Origin: Acetobacteraceae bacterium | Lineage (GTDB): Bacteria > Pseudomonadota > Alphaproteobacteria > Acetobacterales > Acetobacteraceae | Assembly: GCA_027482245.1 (NCBI GenBank) | Contig: JAIXWG010000058.1 | Coordinates: forward strand, 186,001 to 250,000 | Reading direction: 5' to 3' | Length of the DNA stretch: 64,000 bases | Shown here: one piece after another, positions 50,208 to 59,600 of the stretch | How positions within the stretch are numbered: position 1 is the stretch's first letter | How the letters are laid out: the number at the start of each line of letters is the position of its first letter | Made by a program: the position numbers and the translations under genes | Notes under the pieces: generated by a model | Told to the model about the DNA's origin: nothing | Databases searched by the model: none | The model's input: only the letters and a program-made list of their open reading frames with translations

Positions 50208-50879
50208 ATGCGAATTGAGGGCCTTTCCATCGTCATCCCCGCGCTCGATGCCGCGGCCACCCTGCCGGCGACGCTCGCGGCGCTCGGCCCGCAGGACATC
50301 ATCGTGGCGGACGCCGGCAGCGGGGACGACACCGCCGCGGTTGCGCGCGAAGCGGGTGCCCGCGTGGTCCAGGCGCCGCGCGGCCGGGGCAGCCAGATCG
50401 CGGCGGGAATCGAGGCCGCCGCCGGGCCCTGGCTGCTGCTGCTGCATGCCGATACCCGCCTGGCGCCGGGCTGGCAGGAAGCCGTCCGCACCGTGATGCG
50501 CGACCCGTCCCGTGCCTGGCATTTCCGCTTTGCGCTCGATGACGACACGCCCGCCGCCCGCCGGCTGGAGCGCGCCGTCGCCTGGCGCTGCCGCGTGCTC
50601 GGCCTGCCCTATGGCGACCAGGGGCTGCTGGTCCACCGGGACCTGCTGCGGGCCGTCGGCGGGATGCGTCCAATGCCGCTGATGGAGGATGTGGACCTGG
50701 TCCGCCGCCTCGGCCGGGCGCGCATCGGGGCGATGGACGTCGCGGCGGTGACGAGTGCGGCGCGCTTCCGGCGGGATGGCTACCTGCGGCGTTCGGCGCG
50801 CAACCTGTTCTGCCTCGCCCTCTGGTTCGCGGGCGTCAGCCCGGCCACCATCCAGCGCATCTATCGGGGGCGGGGATGA
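50208..50879 (+). CDS. TIGR04283-type glycosyltransferase (arsenosugar biosynthesis family)
   Basis: 223-aa family 2 glycosyltransferase from the ATG at 50208. The nucleotide-binding start is LSIVIPALDAAATLPATLAAL and DIIVADAGSGDDTAAVA; the metal site is LLLLHADTRLAPGW (DXD-like DAD/ADT), and GDQGLLVHRDLLRAVGGM and LMEDVDLVRRL complete the TIGR04283 pattern. Such proteins are annotated as arsenosugar biosynthesis glycosyltransferases by association with ArsM/ArsS in some bacteria. Here neither is in the window. It is coupled to the TIGR04282-type gene by a 4-bp overlap. Confidence 0.88.
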   Translation: MRIEGLSIVIPALDAAATLPATLAALGPQDIIVADAGSGDDTAAVAREAGARVVQAPRGRGSQIAAGIEAAAGPWLLLLHADTRLAPGWQEAVRTVMRDPSRAWHFRFALDDDTPAARRLERAVAWRCRVLGLPYGDQGLLVHRDLLRAVGGMRPMPLMEDVDLVRRLGRARIGAMDVAAVTSAARFRRDGYLRRSARNLFCLALWFAGVSPATIQRIYRGRG

Positions 50880-51454
50880 GGGGCGACACGCTGGTGATCT
50901 TCGCGCGCGTGCCGCGCCTCGGCGCCGTCAAGCGCCGGCTGGCCCGGGGCATCGGCGCCCGGGCGGCGCTGCGCTTCTATGTCGGGCAGTTGGCCACGCT
51001 GCTGCGCGCCACGGCGAGGGACCGGCGCTGGCGGACGGTCATCGCCGCCACGCCGGACCATGCGCCGGCACGCTGGCCGATGGCCCTGCCGCGGGTCCCG
51101 CAGGGCCGGGGGGACCTCGGCCAGCGGATGCTCCGCGCCATGCGCCCGCATCGCCGCTGCGTGCTGGTGGGCAGCGACATCCCCGGCATCACCGCGGCCG
51201 ACATCGCGGCGGCCTTCCGCGCGCTCGGCCGGGCGGATGCCGTCTTCGGGCCGGCGCGGGATGGCGGGTACTGGCTGGTGGGCCTCGGCCCCCGCCGGCC
51301 CGCGGCGCCCTTCGCCGGCGTCCGCTGGTCCACCCGCCACGCGCTGGCCGATACCCGCGCCAACTTCAGGGGAAGACGGGTTGCCGCGGTGCGGAGGCTG
51401 CGGGATGTCGACACCGCCGCCGATCTTGCGGCGCTGCGCAGGAGTCGCCGATGA
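50876..51454 (+). CDS. TIGR04282-type glycosyltransferase (DUF2064)
   Basis: 192-aa nucleotidyl/glycosyltransferase-like protein of the DUF2064/TIGR04282 family, typically found next to TIGR04283. The N-terminal TLVIFARVPRLGAVKRRLAR is the family's GxxKTR-like loop, GDLGQRMLRAM follows, and VLVGSDIPGITAADI contains the conserved Asp. AVFGPARDGGYWLVGL is the third conserved stretch. It may transfer a nucleotide-sugar moiety. The start and stop overlap both neighbours (ATGA), so three genes form one unit. Confidence 0.88.
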   Translation: MRGDTLVIFARVPRLGAVKRRLARGIGARAALRFYVGQLATLLRATARDRRWRTVIAATPDHAPARWPMALPRVPQGRGDLGQRMLRAMRPHRRCVLVGSDIPGITAADIAAAFRALGRADAVFGPARDGGYWLVGLGPRRPAAPFAGVRWSTRHALADTRANFRGRRVAAVRRLRDVDTAADLAALRRSRR

Positions 51455-52224
51455 AAAGCCCGGACTGGAGCCTGACCAGCGCCGACTATGCGCGCCACCG
51501 CCAGGGCTTCCCGCCCCGCTTCCTCGACCTGCTGGCGCGGGAATCGCTGCTGCAGGAGGGCATGGCGGTGCTCGACCTCGGCACCGGCACGGGCACGCTC
51601 GCGCGCGGCTTGGCGGCGCGGGGGGCGAGCGTGCTCGGCATCGATCCCGCCCCCGGCCAGATCGCCGCCGCACGCGCCCTGGCGGCGCAGGAGGGCCTCG
51701 CCGCTCGCGCCCGCTTCGAGGAAGCGCTTGCCGAGCGCACGGGCCAGGCGGACCAGGCCTTCGACCTGGTGATCGCCGGCCAGTGCTGGCACTGGTTCGA
51801 CCGCGGCCTGGCGGCGGCGGAGGCATGGCGCGTGCTGAAACCCGGCGGCGCCCTGGTGATCTGCCATTACGACTGGCTGCCCCTGCCCGGCAGCGTCCCG
51901 CACGCCACCGAATGGCTGATCGAGGCCCACAACCCCCGCTGGCGCATGGGCAACGGGACGGGCTTCTACCCGGCCTGGGCGGGCGACCTTGCGCTGGCCG
52001 GCTTCCGCGACATCGGCTTCGCGGGCTTCGACCATGAAGCCCTCTACAGCCGGGAGGACTGGCGCGGCCGGGTCCGGGCTTCCGCCGGCGTGGGCGGCGC
52101 GCTGGGCGGCGATGGGGTGGCGCGCTTCGATGCGGAACTCGCGGCCCTGCTGGACCAGCGCTTCGGTGCGGATCCCCTTGTGGTCCCGCACCGGATCTTC
52201 GCAATCTGGGGCTACCGACGGTAA
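51451..52224 (+). CDS. Class I SAM-dependent methyltransferase
   Basis: 257-aa methyltransferase. Rossmann motifs: AVLDLGTGTGTLARGLAARG (motif I), VLGIDPAPGQIAAARAL (motif II), and FDLVIAGQCWHWFDRG (motif IV, typical of Methyltransf_11). Its C-terminus has a family-specific LPLPGSVPHATEWLIEAHNP region. The acceptor is unknown. It lacks the conserved Cys set of arsenite methyltransferase ArsM, so it is not an ArsM by motif. It is coupled to the two glycosyltransferases by a 4-bp overlap and may modify the same product. Confidence 0.87.
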   Translation: MKSPDWSLTSADYARHRQGFPPRFLDLLARESLLQEGMAVLDLGTGTGTLARGLAARGASVLGIDPAPGQIAAARALAAQEGLAARARFEEALAERTGQADQAFDLVIAGQCWHWFDRGLAAAEAWRVLKPGGALVICHYDWLPLPGSVPHATEWLIEAHNPRWRMGNGTGFYPAWAGDLALAGFRDIGFAGFDHEALYSREDWRGRVRASAGVGGALGGDGVARFDAELAALLDQRFGADPLVVPHRIFAIWGYRR

Positions 52225-52236
52225 CCCCAGCGTCTA

Positions 52237-55200
52237 TCAGGCATGGGTCTTCGGCGTGCCCGCGAAGCGCGCCTTCACCCATTCGCGCATCGTCTGGAAC
52301 ACGACGTAGAGCATCGGGATCATGAAGATGCCGATGATAGAGGCCGCGAGCATGCCGCCGAAGACCGGCATGCCGACCGCGCGGCGGGATGCACTCGCCG
52401 CACCCGTCGCGATCACCAGCGGCACGAGGCCGAGCACGAAGGCGATGGAGGTCATCATCACCGCGCGGAACCGCAGCCTGGCGCCCATCACCGCGGCTTC
52501 CTGGATCGACTTGCCCGCCTCCCGCTGCTCCTTCGCGAATTCGATGATCAGGATGCCGTTCTTGGCGGCCAGCGCGATCAGCACGACGAGCCCGATCTGC
52601 GCATAGACGTCGAGTGACAGCCCCGCGATCCCGATCGCCGCGAAGGACCCCAGCACGCCGACCGCGATGGAGGTGAGCACCGGGATCGGGATCACCCAGC
52701 TCTCATACAGCGCCACCAGGAAGAGGTAGGCGAAGAGCAGCGCGAGGGCGAGGATGATGCCCGTCTGCCCGCTCGCCAGCCTCTCCTGGAACGCCGTGCC
52801 GGTCCATTCATAGCCGTAGCCCTGCGGCAGCACGCGGTCCGACAATTCCTCCATCGCCTTCAGCGCGTCACCGGAGGAGATGCCCGGACGCGGTGCGCCG
52901 TTGATGGAGACGGTGCGGACGTTGTTGTAGCGGCTGATGGTCTGCGGCCCGAGCACGACGCGGATGTCGGCGACGGAGCGCAGCGGCACCATTTCCCCGG
53001 CCGCGTTGCGGACATGGATGCGCCAGATGTCGGGGATGTCGTCGCGGTCGGTCGATTCAGCCTGGATGTTCACCTGCCAGGATCGGCCGAAATAGTTGAA
53101 GTCGTTGACGTAGAAGCCGCCGAGCGTGGTCTGCAGCGCCGTGAAGATGTCGCTGATCCGCACGCCGAGCGCCTGAGCCTTGTCGCGGTCCACATCCAGG
53201 AACAGGGACGGGTTGTTGGCCGCGAAGGTGGAGAACACGGCCTGCAGGCGCGGGTCCTGGTTGGCGGCGACGACGACGCCGAGCATGGCGCTCGACATCT
53301 CCTCCGGCGGCCGGCCTTCCAGGTTCTGCAGCTGGTACTGGAAGCCCGCGCCCGTGCCCAACCCGATGATGGGCGGGATGTTGAAGGCGAAGGTGTTGGC
53401 CGCCCGCACCTGCTGCGTCGCGCCGAAGACGGTGCGGATGGCGCTGAAGACGCTCTCCTGCGCCGTGGTGCGGTCCGCGAAGGGCTTCATGCGCACGACG
53501 ATGAAGGCGGCGTTGGACTGCGCGCCGCCATCGATCAGGCTGAAGCCGACGATGGCCAGCACGCGCTCCACCCCCGGCACGGGCTTGATGATCGCCTCCA
53601 CCTGCTCCACCGCCGCGCGGGTGCGGGAGAGCGATGCGCCCTGGGGCAGCTGCATCTGCACGAAGAAGGCGCCCTGGTCTTCCTCTGGCAGGAAGCCCTG
53701 CGGCGTCCGGCCGGCGAGGAAGGCGATGCCGCCCATGAAGACGGCCGTCAGCAGCAGCGACAGGATGGACAGCCGCACCAGGCGCGCGACGATGTTGCCA
53801 TAGCCGTCCCGCACCCAGTCGATGCCCCGCATCACCGCGGCCAGCACGCCCTTCCGCGGCCCGTGATGCGGCCGCAGGAAGACGGCGCAGAGCGCGGGGG
53901 AGAGCGTCAGCGCGTTGATGGCGGAGATCACCATGGCGACGGACACCGTCACCGCGAACTGGGCGAACAGCGCGCCGGACAGGCCCGGGATGAAGCCCAC
54001 CGGCACGAAGACCGAGAGCAGCACCAGCGTGATCGCGATGATCGGCGCGGTGATCTGCGCCATGGCCTTCTTGGTCGCCTCGGCCGGCGACAGCGCCGGC
54101 TCCTCCTCCATCACGCGCTCGACATTCTCCACCACGACGATGGCGTCGTCGACGACGATGCCGATGGCCAGCACCATGGCGAGCAGCGAGACGGTGTTGG
54201 CGGAGAAGCCGACCACCAGCAGCACCGCGAAGGTCGCGATCAGGCTGACCGGCACGGCGATCACCGGGATGATGGTGGCGCGGAAGCTGCCGAGGAACAG
54301 CAGCACCACGATCACCACCAGCACGAAGGCCTCCAGCAGCGTCTTGATCACCTCATGCATCGTGTCGGTGACGAAGGTGGAGGTGTCGTAGAAGACGTCC
54401 GTGCGCATCCCCTCGGGGAAGCGGCGGTTCATCTCGTCCAGCGTGCCCTTCAGCGCCGCGGCGGCGGCCACCGCATTGGCCCCCGGCGCCAGGTAGGTGC
54501 CGAGCGTGATGGCGGGCTGGCCGTTGAGGCGGCTTTCCGTGTCCATCCGCGCGGCGCCCAATTCGACCCGCGCCACGTCCCGCAGCCGCAGCAGCGACCC
54601 CTGCGCATTGGCGCGGATGACGATGTTGCCGAATTCCTCCGGCGTCGACAGGCGGCCCTGCGTCTGCAGGTTGAACTGGAACTGCTGGTCGTCGCTGATC
54701 GGTCGGGCGCCGATGCGGCCCACGGCCGCCTGCACGTTCTGCGCCTGGATCGCCGCCACCACGTCGGACGGCGTCAGGTTCAGGCTGATGAGCTTGTCCA
54801 CCTCGAACCAGATGCGCATGGAGTAGTCCATGGCACCGAACATCGATACCTGGCCGATGCCGGGCACGCGCGCCAGCCGGTCCAGCATGTTGATGGTGAC
54901 GTAGTTCGAGAGATAGAGCGGGTCATGCGCCGCATTCGTCGACGTCACCGTCAGGAACTGCAGCACGGCGGATGACTGCTTGCGCACCGTCACGCCCTGG
55001 CGCTGCACTTCCTGCGGCAGGCGGGCCAGCGCAGACTGCACGCGGTTGTTCACGTTCACCGTCGCGATGTCGGCATTGGTGCCGAGCGCGAAGGAGACGT
55101 TCAGCGCATAGGTGCCGTCATTGGCGCTGTTGGAGGACATGTAGATCATGCCCTCCACGCCGTTCACGGCGCTCTCGATCACCTGCGCCACCGTCGATTC

Positions 55201-55374
55201 CACGACGGTGGCGGAGGCGCCGGGGTAGGAGGTGCTGACCTGCACCTGCGGCGGCACGATGTCCGGGAACTGCGCCACGGGGATCCGCAGCATGGCCAGC
55301 GCGCCGGCCAGCGTCATCACGATGGAGATGACGATCGCCAGCCTGGGCCGGTCGACGAAGACGGAGGAGATCAT
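52237..55374 (-). CDS. RND efflux pump permease (HAE1/AcrB family)
   Basis: 1,045-aa inner-membrane drug/proton antiporter of the RND class. Twelve TM segments are expected; the N-terminal TM1 is LAIVISIVMTLAGALAMLRI, followed by PQVQVSTSYPGASATVVEST, a typical AcrB stretch. TM4 carries the proton-relay pair in GIVVDDAIVVVENVERVM, and the docking/porter loops lie between TM1-2 and TM7-8. It exports hydrophobic toxic compounds through the adaptor encoded just upstream. No TolC-like outer-membrane gene is in the window, so it likely uses a shared channel. The gap to the adaptor gene is 6 bp. Confidence 0.95.
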   Translation of the reverse strand: MISSVFVDRPRLAIVISIVMTLAGALAMLRIPVAQFPDIVPPQVQVSTSYPGASATVVESTVAQVIESAVNGVEGMIYMSSNSANDGTYALNVSFALGTNADIATVNVNNRVQSALARLPQEVQRQGVTVRKQSSAVLQFLTVTSTNAAHDPLYLSNYVTINMLDRLARVPGIGQVSMFGAMDYSMRIWFEVDKLISLNLTPSDVVAAIQAQNVQAAVGRIGARPISDDQQFQFNLQTQGRLSTPEEFGNIVIRANAQGSLLRLRDVARVELGAARMDTESRLNGQPAITLGTYLAPGANAVAAAAALKGTLDEMNRRFPEGMRTDVFYDTSTFVTDTMHEVIKTLLEAFVLVVIVVLLFLGSFRATIIPVIAVPVSLIATFAVLLVVGFSANTVSLLAMVLAIGIVVDDAIVVVENVERVMEEEPALSPAEATKKAMAQITAPIIAITLVLLSVFVPVGFIPGLSGALFAQFAVTVSVAMVISAINALTLSPALCAVFLRPHHGPRKGVLAAVMRGIDWVRDGYGNIVARLVRLSILSLLLTAVFMGGIAFLAGRTPQGFLPEEDQGAFFVQMQLPQGASLSRTRAAVEQVEAIIKPVPGVERVLAIVGFSLIDGGAQSNAAFIVVRMKPFADRTTAQESVFSAIRTVFGATQQVRAANTFAFNIPPIIGLGTGAGFQYQLQNLEGRPPEEMSSAMLGVVVAANQDPRLQAVFSTFAANNPSLFLDVDRDKAQALGVRISDIFTALQTTLGGFYVNDFNYFGRSWQVNIQAESTDRDDIPDIWRIHVRNAAGEMVPLRSVADIRVVLGPQTISRYNNVRTVSINGAPRPGISSGDALKAMEELSDRVLPQGYGYEWTGTAFQERLASGQTGIILALALLFAYLFLVALYESWVIPIPVLTSIAVGVLGSFAAIGIAGLSLDVYAQIGLVVLIALAAKNGILIIEFAKEQREAGKSIQEAAVMGARLRFRAVMMTSIAFVLGLVPLVIATGAASASRRAVGMPVFGGMLAASIIGIFMIPMLYVVFQTMREWVKARFAGTPKTHA

Positions 55375-55380
55375 GGCGGA

Positions 55381-56553
55381 TCAGCCCCGGCCGGGGCTGC
55401 GCAGCGGCGCGGAGGCCGGTCCCGGCTGCACGGGCTGGCCCGGGCGCACGCGCTGCACGCCCTCCACCACCACGCGCTCCCCACCCTCCAGCCCCCGCTC
55501 GATCACCACCTGGTCGGCGATGCTGCGGCCGAGCGTCACGGGGCGGCGCGCGGCCTTGTTGTCCGCGTCGAGCGCGAAGACGTAGTTGCCCTGCTGGTCC
55601 TGCAGCACGGCGCTGCGCGGGATCACCACCGTCGGCACCGGCTCCGCGCCCTCCACGAAGACGTTCACGAACATGCCGTCGATCAGCTCCCGGTCCACGC
55701 CGCCTTCCGTGCCGGTGCCAGGGCCGGGCCGCGGCGGGTTCGGGATCAGCGCGCGGACCAGCACCGTGTCCGTGTTGCGGTCCACCTGGGTGTCGATGAA
55801 GTCGATCCGCCCGACCTGGCCATAGATCGCGCCCGTCACCAGGCGGATGCGAACGCGGGTGGCATCGGCGCCCCCGCGGCTGGCGTAGCGGTCGCGCAGT
55901 TCCGTGCCGGTGCGGAGGTTGACCGGGAAGGCGACGCGCATCGGGTCCTGGCTGACGATGGTGGCCAGCAGGTCGCTGCTCGGCCCGACGACGGAGCCGA
56001 CCGAGAAGGTGGACCGCCCGATCTTGCCCGCGATCGGGGCGGCGATTTCCGTGTAGCCCAGGTTGATCTGCGCCACCCGCAGCTGCGCCTGCGCGCCGAG
56101 CAGCGAGGCCTGCGCCGAACGCTGCGCCGCCGTCGCATCGTCCACCCGCACCTGCGTGCCGGCGGAGGTGCGGACCAGTTCGCGCGCGCGGGCGAGGGAG
56201 ATGTTGGCGTTCTGCAACTCGGCCTCGGCGGAGGCGACGGTCGCCTGGGCGCGGGCGACCTCGGCCTCGAAGGGGGCGCGTTCCAGGCGGAACAGCACGT
56301 CGCCGGCCTTCACCTCCTGCCCCTCGCGGAACAGCCGCTCCTGCAGGAAGCCGGTGACGCGGGCACGAAGCTCGACGCGTTCCGGCGCCTCCACCCGGCC
56401 GACGAATTCGGTGCTTTCCGTGACGGGACGGCGTTCGACGGCGACGACGCCGACGGCGGGCGGCCCACCAGGCCCGGGCTGCGCCAGCGACGGCGCGCCG
56501 GAAAGGAGAAGCAGGAGGGCCGCGCTGGGCGCGGCGAGGCGGGCAAGACGCAT
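55381..56553 (-). CDS. RND efflux periplasmic adaptor (AcrA/MexA family)
   Basis: 390-aa membrane fusion protein from the ATG at 56553 (an ATG at 56562 is possible). The N-terminal signal peptide LARLAAPSAALLLLLSGAPSLAQ has no lipobox Cys, so it would be soluble/periplasmic rather than lipidated. Domains: lipoyl/barrel-sandwich with RVEAPERVELRARVTGFL, a coiled-coil hairpin (RAQATVASAEAELQNANISL), and the beta-barrel with IAAPIAGKIGR. It connects the permease at 52237 to an outer-membrane channel. No regulator gene adjoins it. Confidence 0.93.
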   Translation of the reverse strand: MRLARLAAPSAALLLLLSGAPSLAQPGPGGPPAVGVVAVERRPVTESTEFVGRVEAPERVELRARVTGFLQERLFREGQEVKAGDVLFRLERAPFEAEVARAQATVASAEAELQNANISLARARELVRTSAGTQVRVDDATAAQRSAQASLLGAQAQLRVAQINLGYTEIAAPIAGKIGRSTFSVGSVVGPSSDLLATIVSQDPMRVAFPVNLRTGTELRDRYASRGGADATRVRIRLVTGAIYGQVGRIDFIDTQVDRNTDTVLVRALIPNPPRPGPGTGTEGGVDRELIDGMFVNVFVEGAEPVPTVVIPRSAVLQDQQGNYVFALDADNKAARRPVTLGRSIADQVVIERGLEGGERVVVEGVQRVRPGQPVQPGPASAPLRSPGRG

Positions 56554-56622
56554 GGACACCATCCGACGATTGGATCGGATGTGGGCGCCTCGCCCTCCGC
56601 GCGTCAAGTTTCGTGAATGTTA

Positions 56623-57228
56623 CTACCCGGCGGCGAGCGGGGGCCTTGAAGCTTCGAAAGCCGCGATATCGCCAGCCAGGGTCAGCGTCAGCCCGATCTC
56701 GTCGAGCCCCCGCAGCAGACAGTCCCGCGCGAAGGGCGGCACGGTGAAGGGGTGCTCCGCCCCGTCCGGCGCGGTCAGCACCTGGCGTTGCAGGTCGACC
56801 GTGATGGTCGCGCCCGGCGCGGCCGCGACCGCGCCGCGCAGCGCGTTCACGATCGACTCCGGCAGCTTCACCGGCAGCAGCCCGTTCTTCAGCGCGTTGC
56901 TGAAGAAGATGTCGCCGAAGCTTTCCGCCACCACGGCGCGGAAGCCCATCGCCAGCAGCGCATAGACCGCGGCTTCCCGCGACGATCCCACGCCGAAGTT
57001 GCGGCTGGCCACCAGGATGCCGGCCTGGCTGAAGGGCGGCTGGTTCAGGATGAAGTCGGGCCGCGTCGCGCCTTCCGGCGTGAAGCGGAGGTCGTGGAAG
57101 CCGTAGGCGACATAGCGCTCATCCCGCGGGCGCCGCATGAAGCGGGCGGGCATGATCTGGTCGGTGTCGACATTCGGCATGTCGAGCGGCGCGGCGACGG
57201 CGGTCAGCGTCGTGAAGGGCTCCGGCAT
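56623..57228 (-). CDS. leuD: 3-isopropylmalate dehydratase small subunit
   Basis: 201-aa small subunit of isopropylmalate isomerase, step two of leucine synthesis. Start at ATG 57228 (a GTG at 57231 lies next to the leuC stop). Landmarks: LDMPNVDTDQIMPARFMRRP and FGVGSSREAAVYALLAMGFRAVVAESF (swivel-domain GSSREHA region, here GSSREAA). It acts with LeuC in the cytosol to convert 2- to 3-isopropylmalate. leuC-leuD are directly adjacent; leuB is not in the window. Because SSREHA is SSREAA here and the isomerase family includes other 2-hydroxy-acid dehydratases, a paralogous role is possible. Confidence 0.85.
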   Translation of the reverse strand: MPEPFTTLTAVAAPLDMPNVDTDQIMPARFMRRPRDERYVAYGFHDLRFTPEGATRPDFILNQPPFSQAGILVASRNFGVGSSREAAVYALLAMGFRAVVAESFGDIFFSNALKNGLLPVKLPESIVNALRGAVAAAPGATITVDLQRQVLTAPDGAEHPFTVPPFARDCLLRGLDEIGLTLTLAGDIAAFEASRPPLAAG

Positions 57229-57231
57229 CAC

Positions 57232-58605
57232 TCAGTTCCCTGCCTGCATCAGGCGCCCGGCCAGTGCGGACGCGGCGGCGGAAGCGGGCGAGACGAGGTG
57301 CGTCCGCGCCCCGCGCCCCTGGCGGCCGGCGAAGTTGCGGTTGGAGGTGGAGGCGCAGCGTTCGCCCTCCCCCACGCTTTCCCCGTTCATGGAGACGCAG
57401 AGCGAGCAGCCGCTCTCCTCCCACCGCGCACCGGCCTCGAGGAAGATGCGGTCCAGCCCCTCGGCCTCCGCCGCCCGCTTGGTGGCGGAGGAGCCCGGGG
57501 AGACCAGCATGGGCACGGCGATCTTCCGGCCCTTGAGGACATCGGCGGCGGCGCGGAGGTCCTCCAGGCGCGAATTGGTGCAGGAGCCCAGGAAGACGCG
57601 ATCGACGCGGACATCGGCCATCGCCTCGCCGCCCTGGAGGCCCATGTAGTCGAGGCTCCGCTTCCAGGCGCGCGCCCGCGCCTCGTCGGGCGCTTCGTCG
57701 AGCCGCGGCACGCGGGCGGAGAGGGCCACGGCTTCTTCCGGGCTGGTACCCCAGGTCGCCATGGGGGCGATGGCGGCGGCGTCCAGCGTCACCTGCCGGT
57801 CGAAGGCGGCGTCGGCGTCGCTGTGGAGGTTGGTCCAGGCCGGGTCGGGCGCCGCCGGAGCATGCGGGCGGCCGGCGAGCCAGGCGGCGGTGATGGCATC
57901 CGGCGCCACCATGCCGGTGCGGGCGCCGGCCTCGATCGCCATGTTGCAGAGCGTCAGGCGGCCCTCGACGGAGAGCGCGCGGACCGCGCTGCCCGCGAAT
58001 TCGATGGCGCCGCCGAGGCCGCCGCCCGTGCCGATCGTCGCGATCAGGGCGAGGGCCATGTCCTTGGCCGTGGTGCCGGCCGGCAGCGTGCCCTCGAAGC
58101 TCGCGCGGATCTGGCGGGGCTGGGACTGCCAGATGGTCTGGGTCGCCAGCACATGCGCGACCTCGCTGGCGCCGATGCCGAAGGCGAGTGCGCCGAGCGC
58201 GCCATGGGTCGAGGTATGGCTGTCCCCGCACACCACCGTCATGCCGGGCAGCGTGAGCCCCTGCTCGGGCCCCGCGACATGGACGATGCCCTGGTCGGGG
58301 TCGGCCAGGTCGAAGGCGCGGATGCGGTTGGCGCGGGCGTTCTGCTCGAAGGTCTCGATGATGCCGCGGATTTCGGGGTCCTGTACCGCGTCGGTGCGGC
58401 GCGCATTGGTGGGGACGTAGTGGTCCCCGAAGCCGAAGGTCAGGTCCGGGCGGCGGACGGGGATGCCGCGGGCGCGCAGCATGTTGAAGGCGTGGAAGCT
58501 GCCTTCGTGGAAATAGTGCCGGTCGATGTAGAGCAGCACCAGCCCGTCATCGCGCGCATGCACGACATGGGCATCCCAGATCTTCTGAAACAGCGTTCTT
58601 CCCAT
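57232..58605 (-). CDS. leuC: 3-isopropylmalate dehydratase large subunit
   Basis: 457-aa large subunit with a [4Fe-4S] aconitase fold, from ATG 58605 (MGRTLFQKIWDAHVV, the usual LeuC start). Cluster ligands lie in GSCTNSR and the CSLC pair in EESGCSLCVSMNGE. Other blocks are VVCGDSHTSTHGALGALAFG and ASTSNRNFAGRQGRG. It isomerises 2-isopropylmalate with LeuD, encoded directly downstream with a 3-bp gap. An in-frame extension to 58764 lies in the divergent promoter and is not coding. The divergent SMP-30 gene starts 61 bp away. Confidence 0.92.
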   Translation of the reverse strand: MGRTLFQKIWDAHVVHARDDGLVLLYIDRHYFHEGSFHAFNMLRARGIPVRRPDLTFGFGDHYVPTNARRTDAVQDPEIRGIIETFEQNARANRIRAFDLADPDQGIVHVAGPEQGLTLPGMTVVCGDSHTSTHGALGALAFGIGASEVAHVLATQTIWQSQPRQIRASFEGTLPAGTTAKDMALALIATIGTGGGLGGAIEFAGSAVRALSVEGRLTLCNMAIEAGARTGMVAPDAITAAWLAGRPHAPAAPDPAWTNLHSDADAAFDRQVTLDAAAIAPMATWGTSPEEAVALSARVPRLDEAPDEARARAWKRSLDYMGLQGGEAMADVRVDRVFLGSCTNSRLEDLRAAADVLKGRKIAVPMLVSPGSSATKRAAEAEGLDRIFLEAGARWEESGCSLCVSMNGESVGEGERCASTSNRNFAGRQGRGARTHLVSPASAAASALAGRLMQAGN

Positions 58606-58666
58606 GGCCGGACCTTGGCCCCGCCCCCGCTGGACGGCAAGAGGGGTGCGGGGCAGGGTGCGCGGC

Positions 58667-59554
58667 ATGTGGACCGACCCGCCCAAGCTGATCCAGCCGA
58701 CCCTCCTCTCCCGCCTGCCGGACACGCTGCGCCGCCTGCGGCCGACCGCCTGGGCGGATGCCAACCGCGCCGGCCAGGCGGTGGACAGCTTCCTGGAGGG
58801 GCCCTGCTTCGATGCGGCGGGGAACCTCTACTGCACCGACATCCCGCATGGCCGGATCTTCCGCGTCTCCGGTTCCCACTGGGAGGTGGTGGCGGAATAC
58901 GAGGGCTGGCCGAACGGCCTGGCGGCGCGGGGGGAGGATCTGCTGGTCGCGGACTACCGCCACGGGCTGCTGACGCTCGACCCCGTGACGGGCGCCATGG
59001 CGCCGCTGCTGGAGACGATCCTCAGCGAGGGATTCCGAGGGATCAACGACCTGATCCTGCTGCCGGATGGCGGCGTGGTCTTCACCGACCAGGGGCAGAC
59101 GGGCCTGCAGGACCCGAGCGGGCGCGTCTGGCGGCTGCATCCGGACGGCCGGATGGACAAGCTGATCGGCAACGGGCCGAGCCCCAACGGACTGGTGATG
59201 AACCGCGCCGGCACGCATCTGATGGTGGCGATGACGCGGTCCTGCGAGATCTGGCGCTTCGTGCTGCGGCCGGATGCCGTGGTGGCCAAGGCCAACCTGT
59301 TCTTCCGCATCCCGGCCGGGACCTCCGGCCCCGATGGGCTGGCGGTGGATGCGCATGACAGGCTCTTCGTCGCCAATCCTGGCCACGGCCAGGTCTGGGT
59401 GGTGGACGCGCACGGGCTCTGCTCCCACCGGATCGACTGCACCGGCTTCGGCCGGATGCCCACCAACTGCACCTTCGCGCCCGACGGGCGGACGCTGGTG
59501 ATCACGGAAAGCCAGTCCGGCAGCCTGCTGGCGGCCGAGATTCCGTCCCCCTGA
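58667..59554 (+). CDS. SMP-30/gluconolactonase family protein
   Basis: 295-aa six-bladed beta-propeller of the SMP-30/gluconolactonase/LRE-like family, from ATG 58667. Family stretches: FLEGPCFDAAGNLYCTDIPHGRIFRVS, the metal-contact Glu being in EGP, then GINDLILLPDGGVVFTDQG and NGPSPNGLVMN. No signal peptide is present, so it is cytoplasmic. Expected activity is opening of a sugar lactone, a metal (Ca or Zn) dependent hydrolysis. It is divergent from leuC with a 61-bp gap and followed by the protease gene after 46 bp. The true lactone is not known. Confidence 0.85.
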   Translation: MWTDPPKLIQPTLLSRLPDTLRRLRPTAWADANRAGQAVDSFLEGPCFDAAGNLYCTDIPHGRIFRVSGSHWEVVAEYEGWPNGLAARGEDLLVADYRHGLLTLDPVTGAMAPLLETILSEGFRGINDLILLPDGGVVFTDQGQTGLQDPSGRVWRLHPDGRMDKLIGNGPSPNGLVMNRAGTHLMVAMTRSCEIWRFVLRPDAVVAKANLFFRIPAGTSGPDGLAVDAHDRLFVANPGHGQVWVVDAHGLCSHRIDCTGFGRMPTNCTFAPDGRTLVITESQSGSLLAAEIPSP

Positions 59555-59600
59555 GGGGGAGGCTTGCCGCGGGTCCTGCCCGCCGGTGTAGGCTGGGGTC

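Noticed and set aside
53014..54975. 653-aa open frame on the plus strand opposite the RND permease
   Set aside because: The His/Asp/Arg-rich, repetitive composition is an antisense frame of a well conserved AcrB-type gene.
56752..59358. 868-aa open frame on the plus strand opposite leuD and leuC
   Set aside because: It covers three recognised genes on both strands; no start signal or domain.
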